From Spirosoma fluviale (GTDB lineage: Bacteria; Bacteroidota; Bacteroidia; Cytophagales; Spirosomataceae): 5,510 nucleotides of DNA. Shown in pieces: positions 1 to 5,510 of the stretch. Under the pieces are notes generated by a model, which saw nothing but the letters and a program-made list of their open reading frames with translations, made no database searches and had not been told where the DNA came from. The position numbers and the translations under genes were made by a program. Positions within the stretch are counted from its first letter, which is position 1. The number at the start of each line of letters is the position of its first letter. The stretch spans positions 1-5,510 of the forward strand of contig CAMARL010000135.1 of assembly GCA_945860325.1 (NCBI GenBank), read 5' to 3'.

Positions 1-51
1 GAGGGAGAAATTAAAGTGATGGAAGCCTATCGAAAATCAGATCTTAGCTAA
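1..51 (+). CDS. 3' end of an upstream gene (partial, unidentified)
   Basis: Reading from base 1, only frame 1 of the + strand stays open. It gives 16 residues (EGEIKVMEAYRKSDLS) followed by TAA at 49-51, whereas the other two + frames stop within the first 20 bases. This is consistent with the C-terminus of a gene that begins before the window. The piece is too short to assign to a family and could be a chance open stretch. If real, the gene is in the same direction as the repressor that follows, with 57 bases between its stop and the repressor start. The long inverted repeat and a promoter-like box in that gap argue that the repressor has its own promoter. Confidence 0.4.
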   Translation, partial: EGEIKVMEAYRKSDLS

Positions 52-52
52 T

Positions 53-60
53 TATTTTTG
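53..60 (+). promoter_or_regulatory. Candidate -7 promoter box for the ArsR-type repressor gene
   Basis: TATTTTTG matches the Bacteroidota sigma-A -7 consensus TAnnTTTG exactly. Transcription would start around 65-68, which places the whole inverted repeat 65-106 at the start of the transcript, a position where a bound repressor would block initiation or clearance. No good -33 TTG is visible at the usual distance upstream (about 28-36), and such a box can occur by chance in AT-rich DNA, so the call is tentative. Confidence 0.35.
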
Positions 61-64
61 GAAA

Positions 65-106
65 TTCAATTAAATATTTAGACATTCGTTTAAATATTTA
101 ATTGAA
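65..106. promoter_or_regulatory. Perfect 16-bp inverted repeat, probable autoregulatory operator
   Basis: The left arm TTCAATTAAATATTTA (65-80) and right arm TAAATATTTAATTGAA (91-106) are exact reverse complements separated by ten bases (81-90). Inside each arm the ten bases TAAATATTTA (71-80 and 91-100) are themselves palindromic, so the site also reads as two palindromes in direct repeat with centres 20 bp apart, close to two helical turns. It ends two bases before the ATG of an ArsR-family repressor. ArsR-type dimers bind AT-rich dyads at their own promoters, so an autoregulatory operator is the best inference. A role as an RNA hairpin in the leader, or as a terminator for the upstream gene, is possible, but the stem has almost no G+C and no T-run follows it. 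Confidence 0.65.
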
Positions 107-108
107 CC

Positions 109-396
109 ATGGAAATAACATTTAAAGCAATCAATGATCCAACTCGGCGAGAGATACTTGTTTTTTTAATTGGCGGTGCGCAAAACGCCGGAGAAATTGC
201 GAAGCAATTTTCAATGTCGAAACCAAGTATTTCTCATCATTTGGATTTACTTAAGCAGGGGAATCTTATCCTTGCAGAAAAAAAGGGGCAGTACATAATT
301 TATTCATTGAATAGATCGGGCTTTGAATTAGTTCATGGCTGGTTTCAGGGATTTACTCAGTATTTTGAATTTCCAAAACCTAAAATCCGTTTATAA
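109..396 (+). CDS. ArsR/SdpR-family winged-helix transcriptional repressor
   Basis: This is a small DNA-binding repressor of 95 residues, the usual length for single-domain ArsR proteins. The opening FKAINDPTRREIL (residues 5-17) is the classic first helix of the SdpR-like branch. Residues 25-53 form the helix-turn-helix (AGEIAKQF, then SKPSISHHLDLLKQGNL as recognition helix), and residues 54-67 (AEKKGQYIIYSL) form the beta wing. The metal-binding ELCVCDL motif of arsenic and cadmium sensors is absent and there are no cysteines at all, so it is unlikely to be a soft-metal sensor. SdpR-like proteins typically repress their own operon. The start at 109 is supported by family alignment and by the symmetric operator directly upstream. 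No Shine-Dalgarno is present, as usual in Bacteroidota. An SdpI-type immunity gene, the partner of Bacillus SdpR, is not in the window. The gene downstream is an unrelated unknown protein, so the signal sensed is not known. Confidence 0.92.
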   Translation: MEITFKAINDPTRREILVFLIGGAQNAGEIAKQFSMSKPSISHHLDLLKQGNLILAEKKGQYIIYSLNRSGFELVHGWFQGFTQYFEFPKPKIRL

Positions 397-464
397 TGAA
401 ATATTCCTAATGAATTTGGGAATCCATTTGCTTTACATTAATTTCAACAAAAAATTTAGATTCA

Positions 465-1229
465 ATGAGTGAAAAATTGCAAAAATCGTTGGCATTTTTA
501 AATCCTCAAATGCCAAATAATTTCCTTAGTTTATCTGTCATTCAACTTCCTAAGCGAAATATATTTCAATCTATAGCAGATTTTTTCGCTAACAAATCGG
601 GTAATCATCGTATTTCATATTTGGCCGCAACGGAAAATGAGATTAAAGTCATTCATTATCAAGGTTCAAATGTATTGGGAACACAAACCATTCCTGTGAA
701 CTCAATGGAATCATTTGAGATTTCAGAAGGCAGCACTGAGGATGGAGTTGTAGCTATATATCACGTAAACATGAAGGAAATAATCTCGGTGAATAAAAAA
801 GGAGTAAAAAAACTAAAAAGCCATTATTATAAGTTGATGCCCCCGTTATTAGGATTAAACGCCTCTCCTATTCAAGCAGTAGAAGAAATTTTATGGGCGC
901 AAAATGCGCGAAAAAGCATGCTTGTAGCGCTAAAACCATATGCTGAAAAAATTCAAGTGCGCTTAGCTGAAGAGTTTAGAATTGCGGAAGAAATTAGAGT
1001 GGCCGAGGAACTTAGAATCGCCGAAGAATTACGGATTAAGGAAGAGGCGAAACAAGCGAAAATAGACGAAAAAGAAAGATTAAAAGCTGAAAAAATGCGC
1101 TTAAAGGAAGAAGCTAGGCAGGCTAAAATTGATGAAAAAGAAAGAAGGAAAGCAGAGAAATTGCGCTTAAATGAAGAAGCTAGGCAGGCTAAAATTGATG
1201 AAAAAGAAAGAAGGAAAGCAGAGAAATAG
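465..1229 (+). CDS. Unknown protein: beta-rich N-terminal domain plus charged tandem-repeat helical tail
   Basis: I do not recognise this 254-residue protein. It has no signal peptide or membrane segment, so it is probably cytoplasmic. Residues 20-130 alternate short hydrophobic strands with turns (ISYLAATENEIKVIHYQG, VVAIYHVNMKEIISVNKKG), a pattern like a bacterial PH-type or other small beta barrel. About residues 131-165 look helical. From residue 166 the chain is almost purely E, K, R, A, I and L: five hexapeptides of the form R-hydrophobic-A-E-E-hydrophobic (166-195), overlapping the start of three 22-residue units from residue 193 of the form EEARQAKIDEKERRKAEK plus four residues. This should be a long coiled coil or single alpha-helix, superficially like the TolA stalk. 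The ATG at 465 is 68 bases after the repressor stop, so co-transcription is plausible. Any match to TolA or cytoskeletal proteins through the tail would be compositional. The reading frame is convincing, the function unknown. Confidence 0.85.
   Translation: MSEKLQKSLAFLNPQMPNNFLSLSVIQLPKRNIFQSIADFFANKSGNHRISYLAATENEIKVIHYQGSNVLGTQTIPVNSMESFEISEGSTEDGVVAIYHVNMKEIISVNKKGVKKLKSHYYKLMPPLLGLNASPIQAVEEILWAQNARKSMLVALKPYAEKIQVRLAEEFRIAEEIRVAEELRIAEELRIKEEAKQAKIDEKERLKAEKMRLKEEARQAKIDEKERRKAEKLRLNEEARQAKIDEKERRKAEK
960..1049 (+). repeat. Five tandem 18-bp units encoding hexapeptide repeats
   Basis: Five successive 18-bp units (starting at 960, 978, 996, 1014 and 1032) encode RLAEEF, RIAEEI, RVAEEL, RIAEEL and RIKEEA. 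The DNA has diverged at synonymous and near-synonymous positions (for example gcg/gcc/gct for alanine), so this array is older than the 66-bp array that follows and has been kept at protein level. The last unit merges into the first 66-bp unit at 1041. Confidence 0.8.
1041..1229 (+). repeat. 66-bp in-frame tandem repeat, almost three units, encoding 22-residue helical repeats
   Basis: Units start at 1041, 1107 and 1173, an exact 66-bp period (22 codons). Bases 1107-1161 and 1173-1227 are identical over 55 bases, while the first unit differs from them at many positions. The third unit is cut short by the TAG stop at 1227-1229, which aligns with a TTG leucine codon at 1161-1163 in the preceding unit. 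The near identity of the last two units points to recent duplication by slippage or unequal recombination. Because 66 is divisible by three, copy-number change would lengthen or shorten the protein without shifting frame. Confidence 0.9.
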
Positions 1230-1259
1230 GTCTAAAGGAATTTGAAAGTTCTAACGATA

Positions 1260-2525
1260 TTATTCTCGCAATTTCAATTCATCTTCAATTTTCAAATTAA
1301 ATAAGTCGCCCGATTTAATGGCGACAATGCTGACCAATACTAAAGTAACGCAACCTCCTATAATCACGGATGGGATTGTACCAAAAAATTTAGCAGCCAC
1401 CCCGGATTCAAAGGCACCCATTTCATTCGATGTACTAACAAAAACGCCGTTGACCGACGATACTCGACCTCGCATTTCGTCCGGTGTATAAAAACGTAAA
1501 ACGGTTTGCCTGATAACTACCGAGATAGAATCAAAAGCTCCTGTAAAAAATAGTGCGGCCACTGAAAGCCAAAAGTTGGTCGACAAAGCAAAAACCAAAG
1601 TAGCTACCCCAAAACCAGCAATGGCCAGCAGTAAATTACGCCAAGCTTTATTCAGCGGAGGAAAATAAATGAGCGTGACCATCGTAATCACAGCACCTAT
1701 CGATGGAGCAGCTCTTAATATCCCTAAACCCTCGGCCCCAACATGCAAAATGTCCTCAGCAAAAATGGGCAATATAGCAATGACACCTCCAAAAAGAACT
1801 GAAAAAAGATCTAGAGAAATGGCATATAAAATTATTTTTGTTTTAAAAACGAAGGAAATCCCTTCAGCAAGACTCTGCCAAATAGATTCATGAACAATAT
1901 TTTTAGCTGGCACAGGCCTACTTTTAATTTGCAGAATACATATCATGACAACAAGCAGTAACAGAATCACAATAAATAATGAACCTTCTATTCCAGCATA
2001 GGCGTATAAAAATCCGGCAACCCCTGGACCTATAATGGAACCAAACTGCCAAAACGAACTGTTCCAAGTGGCGGCATTAGCAAAAACTTCTTTAGGAACT
2101 AAAAAGGGATTCAAAGAAGACGCTGCTGGATTAAAAAAACCTTTGGACAAACCAATTAAAAAAATGACAAAATAGATCACATAGATGTGCATTTGTGAAT
2201 CTCCAGACTTCAACTGGCTACTTGAGTAAAGTAAAATGCAGGAAGCCAAAATAATAATGGACAACGTAACTTGCATAATCCTTTTTTTATTATGATTATC
2301 AGCAAAATGACCACCAAACAAAACCAATGAGATGAAAGGAACAGCCTCAGCCAGTCCAATTAAGCCTAGAGCTAAAGGATTGTGCGTAATTTTATAAATT
2401 TCATAGGCAATCAATACTTCTTGAATCAGCAAAGCAATCGTAAAAAACGTATTACCAATCACATAAGCACGAAATTCAGGAAATCCCAATGCGCGATAAG
2501 CTTCTTTATGTTGAAATAACCGCAT
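1260..2525 (-). CDS. MFS transporter, EntS/MFS_3-type exporter
   Basis: This is a 421-residue inner-membrane major facilitator, close to the standard length for a 12-helix member. Hydrophobic helices run through the whole chain. The loop between helices 2 and 3 holds the MFS signature GGHFADNHNKKR (residues 71-82), followed in the N-terminal half by LSKGFFNPAASSLNPFLV (126-143). Near the C-terminal end, PDEMRGRVSSVNGVFVSTSNEMGAF (348-372) is characteristic of the MFS_3/EntS group, which includes the enterobactin exporter and many uncharacterised drug or metabolite exporters powered by proton exchange. The substrate cannot be read from the sequence. The ATG lies inside the 3' end of the preceding UbiA-like gene (20 bases shared), so it is translationally coupled and last in a three-gene operon. 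Its stop faces the stop of the repeat protein across 30 bases. Confidence 0.93.
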   Translation of the reverse strand: MRLFQHKEAYRALGFPEFRAYVIGNTFFTIALLIQEVLIAYEIYKITHNPLALGLIGLAEAVPFISLVLFGGHFADNHNKKRIMQVTLSIIILASCILLYSSSQLKSGDSQMHIYVIYFVIFLIGLSKGFFNPAASSLNPFLVPKEVFANAATWNSSFWQFGSIIGPGVAGFLYAYAGIEGSLFIVILLLLVVMICILQIKSRPVPAKNIVHESIWQSLAEGISFVFKTKIILYAISLDLFSVLFGGVIAILPIFAEDILHVGAEGLGILRAAPSIGAVITMVTLIYFPPLNKAWRNLLLAIAGFGVATLVFALSTNFWLSVAALFFTGAFDSISVVIRQTVLRFYTPDEMRGRVSSVNGVFVSTSNEMGAFESGVAAKFFGTIPSVIIGGCVTLVLVSIVAIKSGDLFNLKIEDELKLRE

Positions 2526-3288
2526 ATAAATAATAAAATAAAGGACTAAAAAAGGCTATTTCACCTACAAATGCCCACTGTTTACTTTTAGAAATATAAT
2601 GAATCCAAAGGTGTATTACAAAAGTAAGTAAAAAAGGTAGGAGCAAAAAAATAGATAGGTGGGTAAAAAATAATATGGCCAACCATAAAACAATCCATAA
2701 AAATTCAATATAGATTAGTATCGATTCACCTTTAAGATCTGAATTAGACAAGCAAGTAAATAATACTAAATTCTGTAATGCCAATAGAAAAAACAGGAAT
2801 GCCATGAGGGCCAGCAACACAATATTTGACTCTAAGGCATTCAAAAACACGTAAAGAAAAATTCCCGTCGTATAGATAATGGCTGTGGAAATTTCCTTAA
2901 TAAAATGGACCCGCTTAAAAAATCCAAAAACTAAAAAGGCCCAATAAATGAGCACCAAAATACCAATGAGTATTCCATTAATAATTAAGTATTTAGGTAA
3001 ATATATAACTACAGTGAATACAATCAGAATATTGCCCAAAATCAAGCACTTGATTTTATGTACGTGTTTAAGGTGAAAGTCGTGAAGGGCTGAATTAAGA
3101 ACAGGCTTTTGATTATCAATGAATCGGTCGACCAAATAGATAATCCAAACCGCAAAAGCTAGGGCAAGAGTTACCAATAAGGGCGGAAATTGGCCTGGAA
3201 GAAAAATAGTCGTTAGTAAACATTGAAAAAGGCAAGCACCCAAGACGACGTCCAAACTTAAAAAATGCAAGGTTTTAAAAAATCGCAT
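2506..3288 (-). CDS. Polytopic membrane protein, probably UbiA-superfamily-like
   Basis: The 260-residue product is very hydrophobic, with about seven to nine predicted membrane helices spread over its length. Residues 48-59 read WIIYLVDRFIDN, giving a D54-x-x-x-D58 pair that resembles the first Mg-diphosphate-binding aspartate motif of UbiA-type prenyltransferases, and HDFHLKH follows (69-75). KEISTAIIYTTGIF (131-144) resembles the lysine/glutamate-led helix seen after the central loop in that superfamily. The second aspartate motif would fall near LSNSDLKGES (180-189) but shows only one aspartate, so catalysis is uncertain. UbiA enzymes join prenyl chains to aromatic or other acceptors in quinone, heme and lipid synthesis. 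I cannot name an acceptor, and a non-catalytic membrane protein is also possible. The start at 3288 overlaps the end of the MOSC gene by 14 bases and the gene's end overlaps the MFS start by 20, indicating translational coupling. Confidence 0.8.
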   Translation of the reverse strand: MRFFKTLHFLSLDVVLGACLFQCLLTTIFLPGQFPPLLVTLALAFAVWIIYLVDRFIDNQKPVLNSALHDFHLKHVHKIKCLILGNILIVFTVVIYLPKYLIINGILIGILVLIYWAFLVFGFFKRVHFIKEISTAIIYTTGIFLYVFLNALESNIVLLALMAFLFFLLALQNLVLFTCLSNSDLKGESILIYIEFLWIVLWLAILFFTHLSIFLLLPFLLTFVIHLWIHYISKSKQWAFVGEIAFFSPLFYYLYAVIST

Positions 3289-4102
3289 CCTTGAGCTTAT
3301 GAATGTTGATCAAGTCGTCTACTTTAATTTCACCCAAGGAAATGGGAACAAATTGCTGACCAAAATAAACTTTATTTTCAAATTTTCTCGTTTGAGATAA
3401 GGCCTTCAATATAGTTGAATCTGAGGTTCCGTCATTGGGGTTCACATTGATTAGTTGGCACCTAGCACAAGGTTTAGCCCCAAACAATTTTACGTCAGTT
3501 CCAATCGAAATTTCTTGCCAGGTATCTTCTTCGAAAGGTTTTTGATTTGACACGATGATGTTGGGTCTAAATCGGCGCCAATCGAGCGGCTCATCTACAA
3601 GGGAATCCACATGATGAAAAGAGGCTTCAGAACATAATAATATGGGCAGAGAGTCCGCAAAAGAGCTAATCTTTGATTCTACTGTTTGGTATGCTGGCTG
3701 AATGTACCGAGAAAAAATGGATGACAGTTGAAACAAACGAACCTCCTCACCTATTTTTTCTGAAAACCAAACCGACCAGTCGTCAAGGACTTCGTGTGCC
3801 GTCACCACATCATCCCAAATTTGAACTTCCTCCGGGGATCCCAACGGCGGGTTAAAATCTAGAAATTTGACACATTGATTCCTTAGGTCTGCAACTTCAA
3901 ATCCTCCTCCTTTAGCTTCTAATTGGAACCTAGTTAACTCAGGCCGAGTTCGCTGCGTGATGAACTTGTTCGCAGAATCAACCAACATAAATCGCCTATC
4001 ATATTGTAAGCCAGCTGGCTCAACAGTAATTTGGGAGACATTAATGCCTCCCAAAGATTTAATCGGGTAAATGATAATGGAATGAACTTGGAACGATGAC
4101 AT
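3275..4102 (-). CDS. MOSC-domain molybdenum-cofactor protein (YcbX/mARC type)
   Basis: This 275-residue protein has the two-part MOSC architecture. A MOSC_N beta barrel at about residues 4-125 opens with IYPIKSLGGI (11-20) and GLQYDRRFMLVD (31-42). The MOSC domain follows at about 130-270, with SFADSLPILLCSEAS (147-161), DWRRFRPNIIVSN (174-186) and KPCARCQLINVNPNDG (210-225). In this family a conserved cysteine in the last motif (C212 or C215 here, C215 being in the more widely conserved RC position) binds the molybdenum of the cofactor. Relatives YcbX and mARC reduce N-hydroxylated compounds such as N-hydroxylaminopurine. The protein stops after the MOSC domain and lacks the C-terminal 2Fe-2S domain of E. 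coli YcbX, so electrons must come from a separate partner. It is the first gene of the overlapping three-gene minus-strand operon. No alternative upstream start is needed. Confidence 0.93.
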   Translation of the reverse strand: MSSFQVHSIIIYPIKSLGGINVSQITVEPAGLQYDRRFMLVDSANKFITQRTRPELTRFQLEAKGGGFEVADLRNQCVKFLDFNPPLGSPEEVQIWDDVVTAHEVLDDWSVWFSEKIGEEVRLFQLSSIFSRYIQPAYQTVESKISSFADSLPILLCSEASFHHVDSLVDEPLDWRRFRPNIIVSNQKPFEEDTWQEISIGTDVKLFGAKPCARCQLINVNPNDGTSDSTILKALSQTRKFENKVYFGQQFVPISLGEIKVDDLINIHKLKDAIF

Positions 4103-4125
4103 ATCGCAAATTAAAAAAAAGGATT

Positions 4126-4134
4126 CAAATTATA
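4126..4134 (-). promoter_or_regulatory. Weak candidate -7 box for the MOSC operon
   Basis: Read on the minus strand, this segment is TATAATTTG, which is the TAnnTTTG consensus with one extra base in the spacer. It lies 24 bases upstream of the MOSC start codon, a sensible distance for a short leader. No TTG is seen at the normal -33 distance. It is the best candidate in the divergent region for the leftward operon, but the match is imperfect. Confidence 0.2.
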
Positions 4135-4182
4135 CTATGGGTACTTATAGGTATTGGGCATAGAAATCTTAATCAAAATCAT

Positions 4183-4190
4183 TAAATTTG
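4183..4190 (+). promoter_or_regulatory. Candidate -7 promoter box for the TolC-family gene
   Basis: TAAATTTG matches the Bacteroidota -7 consensus TAnnTTTG exactly. The predicted start of transcription is about 4195-4198, leaving a leader of roughly 20 bases before the ATG at 4218. The nearest upstream TTG is at 4154-4156, a 26-base spacing that is longer than the usual roughly 17-23, so the -33 element is weak or absent. Confidence 0.45.
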
Positions 4191-4217
4191 TGATTGATCA
4201 TTTGAAAACCATACATT

Positions 4218-5510
4218 ATGAAATTTCTTTACCTCTGTTTAATCATCTTATTTACCTTTTTCTATAGCTCAGTTTCAGCACAAAAACTTTTAAGTCTAGA
4301 GGAATCCATCCAATTGGGATTACAAAATCATTATTCGATTCAAATTTCTAAGAAAAGAGAATTGCAGGCATTAAATGACAATACACCGGGTAATGCAGGT
4401 TTTTTGCCAACCATCACAGGTACCTTAAATAAAAGCTATACCATTTCTGGTTTAGATCAAGAGTTTTTTGGAGGCTTAAGGGCTCCGTTGGTTCAGAGTG
4501 GTGTAAACTCAAATTCGTCCAGCGGAGGTTTGGCCATGGTTTGGACCCTATATGATGGCAAGGGAATGTTTATACTCAGAGATCGATTTAAGGAATTACA
4601 AAATTTGGGCGCGAAGCAAACCGAAACCGCCATCGAAAACTTGATTTCAGTTATCTCATCCTCATACTATGATTTAATTAGACAGAATTTACGGGTTAAT
4701 AACTTCAAAAAGGGACTTGAGATTTCGAATGACCGATTAAAATTAGCCAAAGATCGATATGAAGTGGGCCAAGGATCTAAAGTCGACTATTATTCAGCCC
4801 AGGTAGATTACAACGAGGACAAAGCCTTATTAATCGCCCAAGAACAGTCTTATTTAAACACTAAAATTAGCTACAACACTTTATTAGTTAGAAATCACCA
4901 AGAAGAATTTAATGTAGATTCAAAAATTGATTTGTTGCCTAAACTAAATCTTCCTGATTTAAAAGAATTCGCATTAAAGCAGAATCCAACCTTAATTAGT
5001 GCGCTTTTGACTAAAAAAATAACGGACTTGGACACAAAAAGTATACAGAGTTTACAGATGCCCCAAATCGATTTATTGGCCGGTTACAATATGAACCAAG
5101 TAAATAATGGGGCGGGATTTGGAGTTCAAAGAGGAACTAGTGATGTATTAAACTATGGCTTAAGGGCAACCATCAATATTTTTGATGGTTACAACCAGAA
5201 GCGTCGAGTTCAAAATGCAAAAATCAATGCTGAAATTGCCCAACTGCAAATTGATGACTTAAAAAATGCACTTACATCCACGTTAGAAAGAGCATTTGTT
5301 ACCTATGAAAATGCATTGAATTTAATTTCTTTGGAAACCGAAAACTATGCCATTGCCAAGCAAAATATTGACATTGCATTTGATCGATTTAAAGTAGGTA
5401 TCGCAACCTCATATGAATTGAGGGAGGTACAAAGAAATGCAGTATCAGCTGAAACAAGGTTAATTGAAACTAAATTTGCAGCCAAAGCAGCTGAAATAGA
5501 ATTAATCAGA
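4218..5510 (+). CDS. TolC-family outer-membrane efflux protein (3' end beyond window)
   Basis: This is an outer-membrane channel subunit of a tripartite efflux or type I secretion system. From ATG 4218 the frame is open for 431 codons to the last base. Residues 1-21 are a signal peptide (hydrophobic core LCLIILFTFFY, cleavage likely after SVSA, before Q22). The family's internal duplication is visible. Half one has LSLEESIQLGLQNH (25-38), a beta-hairpin segment GLAMVWTLYDGKG (104-116) and RLKLAKDRYEVGQGSKVDYY (173-192). Half two has NLPDLKEFALKQNP (244-257), GLRATINIFDGYN (314-326) and IDIAFDRFKVGIATSYELRE (384-403). TolC relatives in this phylum usually end shortly after this point, so perhaps only a dozen or so residues are missing. 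It is transcribed divergently from the MOSC operon. By precedent a membrane-fusion protein and an RND or ABC pump follow, but these are not visible. The substrate cannot be inferred. Confidence 0.93.
   Translation, partial: MKFLYLCLIILFTFFYSSVSAQKLLSLEESIQLGLQNHYSIQISKKRELQALNDNTPGNAGFLPTITGTLNKSYTISGLDQEFFGGLRAPLVQSGVNSNSSSGGLAMVWTLYDGKGMFILRDRFKELQNLGAKQTETAIENLISVISSSYYDLIRQNLRVNNFKKGLEISNDRLKLAKDRYEVGQGSKVDYYSAQVDYNEDKALLIAQEQSYLNTKISYNTLLVRNHQEEFNVDSKIDLLPKLNLPDLKEFALKQNPTLISALLTKKITDLDTKSIQSLQMPQIDLLAGYNMNQVNNGAGFGVQRGTSDVLNYGLRATINIFDGYNQKRRVQNAKINAEIAQLQIDDLKNALTSTLERAFVTYENALNLISLETENYAIAKQNIDIAFDRFKVGIATSYELREVQRNAVSAETRLIETKFAAKAAEIELIR

Noticed and set aside
109..396. Metal-sensing ArsR (arsenic or cadmium type)
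   Set aside because: There is no cysteine in the protein, no ELCVCDL motif and no neighbouring arsenate reductase or metal pump gene.
403..423. Imperfect hairpin ATTCCTAA / TTGGGAAT with a five-base loop just after the repressor gene
   Set aside because: The eight-pair stem includes a G-T pair, is AT-rich and is followed by CCATTTGC rather than a T-run, so it does not make a credible intrinsic terminator. It is compatible with read-through into the next gene.
960..1229. Tandem repeats considered as a CRISPR array or non-coding satellite
   Set aside because: Units are contiguous with no unique spacers, both periods are multiples of three, and the reading frame is intact throughout, so they are protein-coding repeats.
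1230..1259. Bidirectional terminator between the convergent stops
   Set aside because: The 30 bases contain no inverted repeat of useful length and no paired A- and T-runs, so no terminator could be supported from sequence.
1669..1893. 74-codon open frame on the + strand inside the MFS gene
   Set aside because: It lies wholly antisense to a well-supported MFS coding region, resembles no known family, and has the odd composition expected of a shadow frame.
3673..3855. 60-codon open frame on the + strand inside the MOSC gene
   Set aside because: It is antisense to conserved MOSC domain coding sequence and its translation (proline and threonine rich, no motif) looks like a shadow frame.

Overview
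The window is AT-rich and looks like chromosomal DNA from a member of the Bacteroidota, probably a Cytophagales relative. I infer this from three things: no gene has a clear Shine-Dalgarno sequence, two intergenic regions carry exact TAnnTTTG boxes (the Bacteroidota sigma-A -7 element), and the proteins look like that phylum's versions of their families. No RNA gene, insertion sequence or CRISPR array was seen.

Left part (1-1229, + strand). The last codons of an upstream gene end at 51. Next comes a perfect 16-bp inverted repeat (65-106) lying just before an ArsR/SdpR-type winged-helix repressor gene (109-396). It is the best candidate for that repressor's own operator. After 68 bases comes an unrecognised 254-residue protein (465-1229). 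It has a beta-rich, possibly PH-like front half and a highly charged helical tail built from two kinds of tandem repeat (five hexapeptides, then 22-residue units). The last two 66-bp units share 55 identical bases and the stop codon falls inside a repeat unit. The repressor and this protein may be one transcription unit, with the second under control of the first, but this is inference.

Middle part (1260-4102, - strand). Three genes overlap head to tail and almost certainly form one operon, transcribed from 4102 leftwards: a MOSC-domain molybdenum-cofactor protein of the YcbX/mARC type without a ferredoxin domain; a polytopic membrane protein that resembles a divergent UbiA-type prenyltransferase; and an MFS exporter of the EntS/MFS_3 type. 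The operon converges with the left-hand unit across only 30 bases (1230-1259), with no obvious terminator hairpin.

Right part (4103-5510, + strand). A 115-base divergent intergenic region holds a good promoter box (4183-4190) for an outer-membrane efflux protein of the TolC family, which starts at 4218 and remains open at the window edge after 431 codons. It is nearly full length. Its usual partners (membrane-fusion protein and inner-membrane pump) would be expected just beyond the window.

Most of the window is ordinary housekeeping or transport content. The most unusual items are the repeat-tailed unknown protein next to a small repressor with a long symmetric operator, and the MOSC/UbiA-like/MFS overlapping trio.
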